This document shows, piece after piece, positions 1-7,061 of a stretch of DNA of 64,000 nucleotides. Numbering within the stretch: the first letter of the stretch is position 1; each line of letters begins with the position of its first letter. Below the pieces are notes generated by a model, which had not been told where the DNA came from, searched no databases, and saw only the letters and a list, made by a program, of their open reading frames with translations. This stretch comes from an uncultured Poribacteria bacterium (GTDB lineage Bacteria > Poribacteria > WGA-4E > WGA-3G): contig OY282383.1 of the NCBI GenBank assembly GCA_958295855.1, forward strand, positions 1,964,481 to 2,028,480, written 5' to 3'. The position numbers were made by a program, and so were the translations under genes.

Positions 1-258
1 GCCAACCAGTTTTGCGTAGCCTCTTGCAGCACCCTTTACAACGTGGAGGTTAGTCACAATCTGGCCGTCTCCGACGAAGAACCCGCTCCCCAATGAAAGG
101 GGTTGGCCTTTGGCATCTTCCATTACGAGGAGTACTGTAGATCGAAAGGCTTTTTGAGCGATTTGTTGAGGAGTCTGTGCAGTTACCGCAGTTACTACAC
201 AGAACAAGAGAAGTACCAAAGACGTAAAACCCAATAGTGAATTTTTCTTATAAGCCAT
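1..258 (-). CDS. Trypsin-like serine protease, N-terminal part (runs off window start)
   Basis: Eighty-six codons are visible from an ATG at 258; the C-terminal part lies outside the window. The first 28 residues (MAYKKNSLLGFTSLVLLLFC, then a stretch ending AVTAQ) are a typical Sec signal peptide. After it comes GSGFFVGDGQIVTNLHVV, the pattern of S1-type (trypsin/HtrA-like) proteases around the catalytic histidine (TNLHVV). The Asp and Ser of the triad would lie beyond the edge. The protein is therefore probably exported and periplasmic or extracellular. A decayed copy of the same N-terminal region lies just upstream at 927-1094, so the protease gene was duplicated here. Family assignment is fairly sure; substrate unknown. 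Confidence 0.75.
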   Translation of the reverse strand, partial: MAYKKNSLLGFTSLVLLLFCVVTAVTAQTPQQIAQKAFRSTVLLVMEDAKGQPLSLGSGFFVGDGQIVTNLHVVKGAARGYAKLVG

Positions 259-347
259 AATGTTATCCTTTCTCTCGGCGAACAATTATGCTAACGGGCG
301 GCGATAGAACTTCTAAACCATCGGCCTGTTAAACATGTTGTTCATTG

Positions 348-926
348 CTATATTCCAGCCCTTAAATAGACAGGAACCGTGTCATCTGCCTGTATGTCCC
401 AGTACTGTGGATACTTCGGGTTAAGTCTTCCTTCGACAAGGTCACCTCCAAAAACTTCGCGCTCTACCACAGCAAGGTTATGGATATTCTTTTTTGCCAA
501 TTTAGGAAAGTCAATATCGATGACCTTTGGATTCATGTGGTGGACATCATTCCGGAAACTCTTCCAGATTTGTTTGGAAGCATCCAGGCAAAACTGGGGA
601 AGGATACCGTGTGAAGCGAGAGTTGTTAACAAGTCACAATAGTTACCCAGATGGATGTTGTTTCGACGAGCGACAAATTTGAAAATGCCTTCATTAACCG
701 CCTGCGTTGCCATAACAGTAGCAATGAAGTGGCCATCACGGTAGAGATGTATGCATTCCGTAGAAGCACGAGCGAAATAATGGTCACCGATGATTCGCTG
801 CCGATCGACTTCAAGATAACGGTCTACTCGTTCATTACGCGTTCGTTCATCAAGTTGGCGGAAATCCTTAATCAGTTGAAACCGACGCATTTCCTGCCTT
901 GATTTCTCCATATCTATAGTTTTCAT
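348..926 (-). CDS. Uncharacterised protein with HEPN/DUF4145-like motif
   Basis: This 192-residue protein begins at an ATG at 926 preceded by GGAGGTGGAGG, a strong ribosome binding site. The frame stays open upstream into a protease remnant, but the Shine-Dalgarno decides for this start. The N-terminal half is charged and helical, rich in Arg and Glu. Near residue 130 is the segment SFRNDVHHM, an R-x4-H pattern like that of HEPN RNases and DUF4145 proteins, preceded by a LASHGILPQFCLDASKQIW helix. The C-terminus is rich in Pro, Tyr and Asp. No function can be assigned with certainty; a HEPN-type RNase or abortive-infection protein is a guess. The gene sits where the rest of a duplicated protease gene should be, so it probably arrived by insertion. 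Confidence 0.5.
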   Translation of the reverse strand: MKTIDMEKSRQEMRRFQLIKDFRQLDERTRNERVDRYLEVDRQRIIGDHYFARASTECIHLYRDGHFIATVMATQAVNEGIFKFVARRNNIHLGNYCDLLTTLASHGILPQFCLDASKQIWKSFRNDVHHMNPKVIDIDFPKLAKKNIHNLAVVEREVFGGDLVEGRLNPKYPQYWDIQADDTVPVYLRAGI

Positions 927-1094
927 CCTCCACCTCCCGTAAAAATCGATGGTAGCTGCATCTTCGATGATGTGATAATTGGTAGCAATCCGGTTGGGTT
1001 TGACGAAGAAGCCTCCGCCGAATCCGAGGATTTTGCCTGTGCTATCCTTCGTTTCTAGGTACACCGTAGCGGTTAACGCTTTTTCGGCAATATG
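927..1094 (-). pseudogene. Remnant of N-terminal serine protease region
   Basis: The minus strand reads IAEKALTATVYLETKDSTG, then GFGGGFFVKPNRIATNYHII, which aligns well with IAQKAFRSTVLLVMEDAKG and GSGFFVGDGQIVTNLHVV of the protease at 1-258. It has no signal peptide: a TAG stop lies in frame at 1095-1097. The protease similarity ends after about 50 residues, where the next gene begins in the same frame. This is a 5'-truncated and 3'-replaced duplicate, not a functional protease. Confidence 0.65.
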
Positions 1095-1141
1095 CTATTA
1101 TCTAAAGTTTCTGGTACTTTACAGCGAATCGTTATAAGAAT

Positions 1142-1163
1142 AGCGGGAACCGGAGTCCCCGCT
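1142..1163 (-). terminator. Hairpin downstream of PIN copy 1
   Basis: AGCGGG and CCCGCT arms close a GC-rich hairpin on the minus strand, followed by an AT-rich stretch, about 30 nt after the stop codon. The same hairpin recurs at 2004-2025 and 2867-2888 after copies 2 and 3. A Rho-independent terminator fits the position, although the T-run is weak; it may instead be a mobile palindromic repeat. Confidence 0.45.
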
Positions 1164-1195
1164 GGATGCCATTGGCACTTCGTTCCAGATAGGGG

Positions 1196-1927
1196 TTAGG
1201 CCTCGTCATCGGATTTTTCTGGCGGTGTGTGTTTGGACGGATCGAAATACGAGACATATTTGAGGCCGTTCCGCTTGTCCTCTTCCTCGCCCGCTTTCAA
1301 ATACGCGTAGTATTCGTCCAGGGAGTCGTATTTAGCACTTATCTCTGCTTTGATACGATAACATTCTTCGAGGATAGGGTCCGTGTACGTTTCAGGGTCG
1401 AACTCTGGGTGCTTTTCAGGGGTCTCTTTCATCTGAATGTCCTCCATTACTTCTAAAGGTGTGCAGATAGTTATCGGTTGAAAACCTGCCGCTTGGCAAA
1501 CGTGGTTGATATGCTCGCGCTTGTTCTTATTCACAATATGCTTATGGTTCCACGATACCAAGTAGTTAACACCATGAACCGTTGCAATAGCGATATGCTG
1601 TGCATCTTGTTCAGAATTTCCGGGCACTGCACCAGCATCTAGCAATCTTTGTGCAAGCATACCCGCCTCCGGTAACATTTCTAATATCGTTAGAGATGAT
1701 ACAACTTCAAGTCGTCGCTGCGCCGCGGTTGCATCGCCCTGTCGAATCTCGTCGCGAACTATACGTGAAATAACGAACTCAAATCTATTTGCATAGTCCT
1801 CCCACAGCTGCCGACTCGCTCTTTGCCAAGATGCTAAGATTGGATTGTCACTAGGTCACGCCACCAAGTAGCTAACAACGGTTGACTCAAGATAGATTTT
1901 CGACTTTACTGCGATATATTTTAGCAT
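1196..1927 (-). pseudogene. PIN-domain toxin/antitoxin-like fusion, copy 1, disrupted by a stop codon
   Basis: This reading frame has the same length (732 nt) as the intact copy at 2059-2790 and is similar along its whole length. Codon 24 is TGA (1856-1858) where the intact copy has an Arg codon (VARPSN against VA-stop-PSD), consistent with a single CGA to TGA transition. No frameshift is seen after it. Residues 25-243 keep the PIN core (DAQHIAIATVHGVNYLVSWN) and the C-terminal partner segment. An internal start with a GGAGG site near the C-terminal segment could still give the antitoxin-like part. Translation of the toxin from the normal start would stop at 23 residues. Confidence 0.85.
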
Positions 1928-2003
1928 AAGATTCTGTTTCTTTCAAATTAAATCTCGCGCATTGGAAACTTCTAGGACTTTACAAGTGACTGTTCACAAA
2001 AAT

Positions 2004-2025
2004 AGCGGGAACCGGAGTCCCCGCT
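2004..2025 (-). terminator. Hairpin downstream of PIN copy 2
   Basis: Same 22-nt AGCGGG/CCCGCT hairpin as after copy 1, lying about 35 nt after the stop codon of the intact PIN gene and before the start of copy 1. Confidence 0.45.
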
Positions 2026-2058
2026 GGATGCCATTGGCACTTCGTTCCCGATTGTGGG

Positions 2059-2790
2059 CTAGGCCTCGTCATCGGATTTTTCTGGCGGTGTGTGTTTGGA
2101 CGGATCGAAATACGAGACATATTTGATGCCGTTCCGCTTGTCCTCTTCCTCGCCGGCTCTCAAATACGCAAAGAATTCGTCCAAAGTCTCGAATTCAGCA
2201 CTTATCTCTGCTTTGATACGATAGCATTCTTCGAGAATGGGATTCGTGTACGTTTCAGGATCGTACTCCAGACGTTTTTCAGGGGTTTCTTTCATCTGAA
2301 TGTCCTCCATCAATTCTATAGGTGTGCAGATGGTTATTGGTTGAAAACCTGCCTCTCGGCAAACGCGGTTGATATGCTCGCGCTTGTTTTCGTTGACGAT
2401 ATGTTTATGGTTCCACGATACTAAATATTCAACCCCGTGTACCGTTGCAACAGCAATATGCTGTGCATCAGGCACAGAATTTCGCGGCACTGCGCCAGTA
2501 TCAAGCAGCTTTTGCACGAGCGTATCCATCTTAGGTGAACTGTCTAATACCGTTAACTGTGACACTGCTTCAAGTCGTTGCCGCGCCGCGGTTGCGTTGC
2601 CCCGCTGGATTTCGGCAAGAACTATGCGTGAAATAATGAACTCAAATCTATCCGCATAGTCCTCCCACAGCTGCCGGCTTGCTCTTTGCCAAGATGCTAA
2701 TATGGCATCATTACTAGGTCGCGCAACCAGGTGGCTAACAACGGTTGACTCAAGATAGATTTTCGGCTTTACTGTGATATATTTTAGCAT
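2059..2790 (-). CDS. VapC-like PIN-domain toxin fused to its antitoxin-like partner (intact copy)
   Basis: The protein has 243 residues. Residues 1-155 form a PIN domain of the type that begins KIYLESTVVSHL, continues with acidic segment IVLAEIQRG, and ends DAQHIAVATVHGVEYLVSWN with its conserved Asp and W-N. PIN proteins of toxin-antitoxin systems are usually Mg-dependent RNases. Residues 165-243 (from about KETPEK) resemble the small protein usually encoded by a separate gene just after such PIN genes (TNPILEECYRIKAEISAEF pattern). Here the two are one frame. An internal ATG (MKETPEK) is preceded by GGAGG at 8-nt distance, so the tail may also be made alone. It is the only complete copy of the triplication. 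RNase activity is inferred from the family. Confidence 0.8.
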   Translation of the reverse strand: MLKYITVKPKIYLESTVVSHLVARPSNDAILASWQRASRQLWEDYADRFEFIISRIVLAEIQRGNATAARQRLEAVSQLTVLDSSPKMDTLVQKLLDTGAVPRNSVPDAQHIAVATVHGVEYLVSWNHKHIVNENKREHINRVCREAGFQPITICTPIELMEDIQMKETPEKRLEYDPETYTNPILEECYRIKAEISAEFETLDEFFAYLRAGEEEDKRNGIKYVSYFDPSKHTPPEKSDDEA

Positions 2791-2866
2791 GAAATTCTGT
2801 TTCTTTCAAATTAAATTTCGCGCATTGGAAACTTCTAGGACTTTACAAGTGAATGTTCACAAAAAT

Positions 2867-2888
2867 AGCGGGAACCGGAGCCCCCGCT
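2867..2888 (-). terminator. Hairpin downstream of PIN copy 3
   Basis: Third example of the AGCGGG/CCCGCT hairpin, with a slightly changed loop, after the truncated third copy. Confidence 0.45.
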
Positions 2889-2921
2889 GGATGCCATTGG
2901 CACTTCGTTCCCGATCGTGGG

Positions 2922-3158
2922 CTAGGCCTCGTCATCGGATTTTTCCGGTGGGGTGTGTTTGGACGGATCGAAATACGAAACATATTTGATGCCGTTCCGT
3001 TTGTCCTTTTCCTCTTCCGCTTTCAAATACGCGTAGTATTCGTCCAGGGAGTCGTATTTAGCACTTATCTCTGCTTTGATACGATAGCATTCTTCGAGGA
3101 TAGGGTCCGTGTACGTTTCAGGGTCGAACTCTGGGTGCTTTTCAGGGGTCTCTTTCAT
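2922..3158 (-). CDS. Orphan antitoxin-like C-terminal segment (third copy, truncated)
   Basis: Only the C-terminal part of the PIN fusion is kept here: 78 residues from MKETPEK to the common end KSDDEA. The GGAGG site 8 nt before the ATG is the same as in the two other copies, so the product can plausibly be translated alone. Homology to the other copies extends a little further upstream (CTPIELMEDIQ) and then stops at about 3195. A longer open frame to 3554 exists, but its first half runs through the neighbouring gene in another frame and is not real. It could act as an antitoxin to the intact PIN protein, which is inference. Confidence 0.55.
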   Translation of the reverse strand: MKETPEKHPEFDPETYTDPILEECYRIKAEISAKYDSLDEYYAYLKAEEEKDKRNGIKYVSYFDPSKHTPPEKSDDEA

Positions 3159-3297
3159 CTGAATGTCCTCCATCAATTCTATAGGGGTGCAGAGTTTCGC
3201 GAGGCACAAGACCCCGCAATACACAAGAACGAAAGGCTCCTGCCAAATTATCTGCATTGAGGCATAACGCGGGAACCGTGCCCGCGTCAAGTCTTGT

Positions 3298-3906
3298 TCA
3301 CTTGCTGGCGGCTTCCGTTGCGGCTTTGAACACCACGTTAATTGCCCCAAAAAGTGATGGCAAATGCACCGATAGGAACGGAGTGATGTTTTGGGTAAAC
3401 GTGTCACCGGCAAGCCGCCCAAATTGCCACGATTCTCCATCAGTGACAATACCATAGACCGGCAAATCTGCAGTGTCATTGATTTTCTGCGCCGCAACCA
3501 ACTCTGCGAGGCATTGCCCCCAGCCGCTCTCAAAGTCGTTCCTTTTCGCCTCAACTAGCATTATCAGTGGACTTCCGACAATACGCAGACTCAATTTGGA
3601 GCGCGTCGCGACGAAATAATCTGGCGTACCGCTCAAAGTGTCATCATAAGCGATGGATTTCTCTATCCAGAGCACGTAGCCCTCGGCGTATGTCTTGTAG
3701 ACCTCCCGTAAAATCGGATAGATCAGTGCCTGACACCTCGCTGCCTCGGATGCCAACACATCAATGTGCTGCCTTGTAAACGCGAGTTCTTGCAGGAAAT
3801 GCGCCGACGGGTTTAAGGGTTTACCGTTGACGAAGTCAGTTTGCACGTGGGTAATCTGAAACCGTTCTATCACTTCAGGAACTTCCTTGAAATCGCGAAA
3901 TGCCAT
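3298..3906 (-). CDS. PD-(D/E)XK nuclease-like protein (HsdR_N type)
   Basis: The start at 3906 (MAFRDFKEVPE) has a GGAGGTG site 8 nt upstream; a longer frame to 4056 has no such site. In the 202-residue product the segment GTPDYFVATRSKL supplies the Asp, LIMLVEAKRNDF the E-x-K, and GWGQCLAELVAAQ the following Gln helix. This order is that of PD-(D/E)XK domains, as in type I restriction subunit N-termini. The protein has no helicase part. It lies between the truncated PIN copy and the sialidase, all on one strand. A nuclease-like fold is likely; whether it cuts DNA is not known. Confidence 0.6.
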   Translation of the reverse strand: MAFRDFKEVPEVIERFQITHVQTDFVNGKPLNPSAHFLQELAFTRQHIDVLASEAARCQALIYPILREVYKTYAEGYVLWIEKSIAYDDTLSGTPDYFVATRSKLSLRIVGSPLIMLVEAKRNDFESGWGQCLAELVAAQKINDTADLPVYGIVTDGESWQFGRLAGDTFTQNITPFLSVHLPSLFGAINVVFKAATEAASK

Positions 3907-4056
3907 GGGTTTCCACCTCCTGCCAAATAGGATACCACGTTTTTCTCGCGAAATCAACAAATCTACCACAACACAGTGCCCTTTAGTTTTTCGTTTCACC
4001 CATGCAGGACAAGTGCTGGCGATTTTGACAGACGCTGTGGAAATGGCGTATTTCAA

Positions 4057-5121
4057 TTAGGCCAATGCATCCGCCCCATCCGTCACCCACGCCAAATCAA
4101 ACTTTGCGAACGACAACGTCTCGTAAGGGCTATTCTCACCGCGTTCATAGAGACAACAGATTGTCAGGTCAGGGGCGATACAGAGGTCCGAATAGGCAGC
4201 GGGCCCGGCGTGCAGGACTTTGCCGCTGCTCCAACTCCGACACTCGTCGTAGCTGATGCGAACTGTCATCCGTTCTCGATTTTGGCTTGCCGGGTTAGAA
4301 AAGAGGACGCGGTTTTTGTCGTGGGAATAGATGTCCGTATAGCGCAGCATGCTGGCTTGACAGATCGGCTCGACCAGGTCTTCCGCATAACCGAATTCGG
4401 TGAATGTGTCGCCGCCATCGCTGCTCCACGCGTAGGCACGCCGCTTCGGGGCAACGTAGTTCCGGCAGTTGAAATAGAGCTCGCCTTTTACCGTTTCCAC
4501 TACAACCGATTCATTGGTGCCGGGTTGCGCCTTTCCAGCCATCTGCCACGTTTCGCCGTGGTCGTCGCTGACAATCAGATGTGAGTAGCCGTATTCCGCG
4601 TAGTTTCGGCTGTTCCCAAGCACATGGTCGCACGGAATCACCAATCTGCCGCTTGCCAACTGGATTCCGTGGCATGGCCCAGTGGCATACCACGTCCAGG
4701 CATCGGCTTTGGTAGTGTCTGTAATTTCTCTCGGTTCTGCCCAAGTCTTCCCATCGTCAACGCTGGAGGTTACCCACACCGTGCGGGGTGCTTCTCCGGC
4801 AACGATCTTCCCTTCTGCCCCATCAGCGAGATTCTTGCAGAAAAGGAGCCATATCGTGCCTGTCTCCCGGTCTACAACTGGGGCAGGGTTTCCATCTGTA
4901 TCGCTACCTGTGGAAACAGCGATTTGCATCGGGCACCAATTAACACCGTCAAAGCTGCGTTTTAGCACAATATCGATATCACCTGAGTCGCCGCCGGTGT
5001 TTCGTCGCCCCTCGCAGAAAGCCAGTAGGGTTCCCTCATTTGAAACCGCCATTGCCGGAATTCGGAACGTGTGATACCCCTCGTTACCCGCTGTGAAAAG
5101 CGATATCTCTCTTTTCTCCAT
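4057..5121 (-). CDS. Exo-alpha-sialidase family protein (BNR/Asp-box)
   Basis: Sialidases (EC 3.2.1.18) release terminal sialic acids from glycans. The roughly 354-residue protein has the FRIPAM motif, with its catalytic-triad Arg, near residue 22, and Asp boxes SSVDDGKTW, SDDHGETW and SSDGGDTF spaced as in a six-bladed propeller. An early segment GRRNTGGDSGDIDIVLKRS fits the family. The preferred ATG is the second of two at 5127 and 5121, since GAGG lies 8 nt before it. No signal peptide is seen, so the enzyme appears cytoplasmic unless exported otherwise. The role would be in scavenging host or environmental glycans, which fits the other glycan-binding genes nearby. Exact substrate not determined. 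Confidence 0.85.
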   Translation of the reverse strand: MEKREISLFTAGNEGYHTFRIPAMAVSNEGTLLAFCEGRRNTGGDSGDIDIVLKRSFDGVNWCPMQIAVSTGSDTDGNPAPVVDRETGTIWLLFCKNLADGAEGKIVAGEAPRTVWVTSSVDDGKTWAEPREITDTTKADAWTWYATGPCHGIQLASGRLVIPCDHVLGNSRNYAEYGYSHLIVSDDHGETWQMAGKAQPGTNESVVVETVKGELYFNCRNYVAPKRRAYAWSSDGGDTFTEFGYAEDLVEPICQASMLRYTDIYSHDKNRVLFSNPASQNRERMTVRISYDECRSWSSGKVLHAGPAAYSDLCIAPDLTICCLYERGENSPYETLSFAKFDLAWVTDGADALA

Positions 5122-5211
5122 TATCATTTCCTCAGTAGTATGGGGCGAACAAGGTTGTCCGCCCGTGCTATAATTATACCAAACCGCGATTCGTCTTGTT
5201 TTTCATGCCAC

Positions 5212-5250
5212 GAAGGCAGGCGGAGACAGGGCTCCGCCCTTACAAGTCAA
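5212..5250. repeat. Intergenic repeat of the GGAGACAGGGCTCCGCCCTTACAAG family
   Basis: The segment contains GCGGAGACAGGGCTCCGC, an imperfect hairpin, followed by CCTTACAAGTC. Related copies occur at 8583-8650 (degenerate) and 30793-30830. All lie between genes. It looks like a non-autonomous palindromic repeat of this genome. Confidence 0.5.
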
Positions 5251-5262
5251 AGCAATCTGATA

Positions 5263-5985
5263 TTATCTGTTTCCAACTTTAAGCTGAGCCCAGGTTGTGG
5301 TAACTTTTCCGCCCGGTTCGACCGGCGCGGGATCGTCGAGCACCAATTCATCAACATCCTTTTGGTGGTCGGAAATCCGAAGTCCATCAACAACGCAATT
5401 CGTTGGGAACTTGGGATCAGGTGGCGACGCATTGTTAATCTCAAAGGTTTCGGCAAAAACAGTCGGTCCCTCTTTGGAGTCATCCTCTCCTTCAAGCTTG
5501 CCATCTAAATACAATTTCAAGCCTGCCGGTCCCCACGTTCCTGCCATGTGGTGATGTTCACCCTCTTTCCAATTGAGCGGAGAGCTATCTGCATTGAACC
5601 AAGAGCCGGCACTTTTAATCCGCATGCGTGCGATTCCCCCACCGTCAAATTGCAGGAAAACTGCATCGGTGCCGCGCTTATAGGTCATGAACAAAAAAAG
5701 TTCGCCGTTGACATCTTTCACATCAAGGCCCATGGTTACCCATAACTCAACGCTACCTTCATCAAGGTTGACAAACCGATCCTCTACAGGAAAGTGGATG
5801 ACATCCCCAGCTGCTTCGCTGACAAAACCGTTGCCAAATTTACCGGGGACGAAACTTCCTCCATCAACGGTACCGCCCTCTTTTTCGACTTCTGCTTTGC
5901 TTTCCAAGGCGGAAAAGAAGGTTTCTTCGGCTGTGGCAACGGAAACACACAGCAATGTGATTGTTAAAACATACAACATTTTCAT
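5263..5985 (-). CDS. Secreted LamG/concanavalin-A-like domain protein
   Basis: The 240-residue protein begins with a clear signal peptide (MKMLYVLTITLLCVSVATA). The remainder has a LamG-like jelly roll: a V(N)LDEGSVELWVT strand, WKEGEHHHMAGTW, GLKLYLDGKLEG and CVVDGLRIS, in the usual order. Such domains bind carbohydrates or form part of larger secreted enzymes. The C-terminus TTTWAQLKVGNR matches a short motif found at the end of other secreted proteins in this window (43159 and 46872), so it may be a sorting or anchoring signal. No catalytic domain is present. Transcribed with its own leader downstream of a repeat-rich spacer. Confidence 0.8.
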   Translation of the reverse strand: MKMLYVLTITLLCVSVATAEETFFSALESKAEVEKEGGTVDGGSFVPGKFGNGFVSEAAGDVIHFPVEDRFVNLDEGSVELWVTMGLDVKDVNGELFLFMTYKRGTDAVFLQFDGGGIARMRIKSAGSWFNADSSPLNWKEGEHHHMAGTWGPAGLKLYLDGKLEGEDDSKEGPTVFAETFEINNASPPDPKFPTNCVVDGLRISDHQKDVDELVLDDPAPVEPGGKVTTTWAQLKVGNR

Positions 5986-6256
5986 GAGAGATTCTCCTAT
6001 TTATTTGAGGGTGGTTCATAAATATTAGTTGCAGCACCGCAATCCGCAATGAATTGTGCGACTACAAACCTCGTGTTATCTGTGATTCAGACAACAATTG
6101 TGTACCATCCTCATTTATTTTTGTTAGCTTGTGGGAGCGAGCGTTTCGCTTGCCCCGCAGCTTATGAAACAAACAAATTTGCAACGTGCATTAAAGCTAA
6201 AATGTTGCAACGGCATCACCATTTAGGTAATGTATAAAATCAAAAAATTGCGCGAA
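5986..6256. other. Intergenic spacer with REP-like sequence
   Basis: A stretch of 271 bases without a gene. It contains GAGGGTGGTTCATAA near 6008 followed by a segment with AATGAATTGTGCGACTAC near 6047-6065. Similar sequences occur at 46793-46860, 10090-10134 and in part at 61275-61310, so this is a dispersed repeat. The promoter of the LamG gene must be here, but no convincing -35/-10 pair was found. Confidence 0.4.
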
Positions 6257-7060
6257 TCATTCGCAACTTGGCTTTGTGCAGAGCGCATACACATAAGGCG
6301 ATGTCAACTGCTGGTTTGGCACGCGAAGCCCTGCCAGAAAATTGCCAACCACAATATCTGTTAGATTGACACACTTACAGAGCACTTCATGCCCCCACCT
6401 GCCGATGACTGCCCGCCACGGGGAATAATCGACGACGCTCAATTTTAAGGGACCGCCTGTATATCCGAATTCAGTGACGTGAAATCCAACGTCTCGCAAC
6501 GCTGTGGCAAGCACTATCGGCGTGAGCACCCGATGCGTCGCGAGGAGTTTCGGGCTTGCGACGCGCGCTATCGGCGTATACATGCCCCGCAGATTCGGCG
6601 TTATCGCGAGCATTGTCCCGGCAGGTTTAAGAAGACTATACATCACTTCCAAAACCGCTTGTGGCGTAGTGAAATGTTCAATCAGTCCCATTGAATAAAC
6701 AAAGTCGAATGTCACGCCCTTCTTTTTGGCAAACGCGAACAGATCTTCATAGATAATCGTGCCTTCTACACCTGCAAGTGCAAGGTTCCGCTGTGCAAGC
6801 CGGCATCCCAGTTCTGAGAAATCGACACCGTAGCACTCGCTTTCATAGTTCCGAGCAAGATAGGGTAACCACAACGAATCTGCACACCCTAACTCAATGA
6901 GCATCGGATGTTCAAAGCCGTCCAGGGCACGGTGGAACAAGGTGGCGAGTTGACGGTTCGCTACATAAGCCCATCGCAGATGCCGCACCTTATGCTGCTG
7001 CCCGTCCCAAAGCGTTGTCCAATAGGATTCGTCAGTTAGGGGCGAAGCGTGCAAGCCCAT
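6257..7060 (-). CDS. Class I SAM-dependent methyltransferase
   Basis: The protein is taken to start at MGLHASPL (7060), because GGAGG lies 9 nt upstream and the start follows the stop of the preceding gene by one base; it has 267 residues. Motif I is MLIELGCADSLWLPYLAR, followed by YGVDFSELG (acidic ribose-binding loop region), FDFVYSMGLIEHF (motif post-II) and LLKPAGTMLAITPN. This is the Methyltransf_11/25 pattern of small-molecule or lipid methylases. The stop-start arrangement TAATATG with the DUF2851 gene implies translational coupling. Substrate unknown. Confidence 0.8.
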   Translation of the reverse strand: MGLHASPLTDESYWTTLWDGQQHKVRHLRWAYVANRQLATLFHRALDGFEHPMLIELGCADSLWLPYLARNYESECYGVDFSELGCRLAQRNLALAGVEGTIIYEDLFAFAKKKGVTFDFVYSMGLIEHFTTPQAVLEVMYSLLKPAGTMLAITPNLRGMYTPIARVASPKLLATHRVLTPIVLATALRDVGFHVTEFGYTGGPLKLSVVDYSPWRAVIGRWGHEVLCKCVNLTDIVVGNFLAGLRVPNQQLTSPYVYALCTKPSCE

Positions 7061-7061
7061 A

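Larger units (their letters stand above)
1140..3195. repeat. Tandem triplication, period about 863 bp, of a PIN/antitoxin-like unit
   Basis: Three head-to-tail copies are seen. The stop codons of the repeated gene lie at 1196, 2059 and 2922, exactly 863 bp apart. Each unit carries the minus-strand gene and, downstream of it, a 22-nt hairpin plus a palindromic segment around TGCCATTGGCA. The upstream flanks at 1928-2003 and 2791-2866 are nearly identical. Unit 1 has a nonsense mutation, unit 2 is intact, and unit 3 is cut off near 3190, where unrelated sequence with the nuclease-like gene begins. The copies differ by scattered substitutions, so the duplication is not very recent. Confidence 0.85.

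Noticed and set aside
2922-3554. A 210-codon frame on the minus strand
   Set aside because: Its first half is the nuclease-like gene read in another frame; only the last 78-90 residues match the PIN copies.
3976-4584. A 202-codon frame on the plus strand
   Set aside because: It is antisense to the sialidase gene, has no known motif and no good ribosome site.
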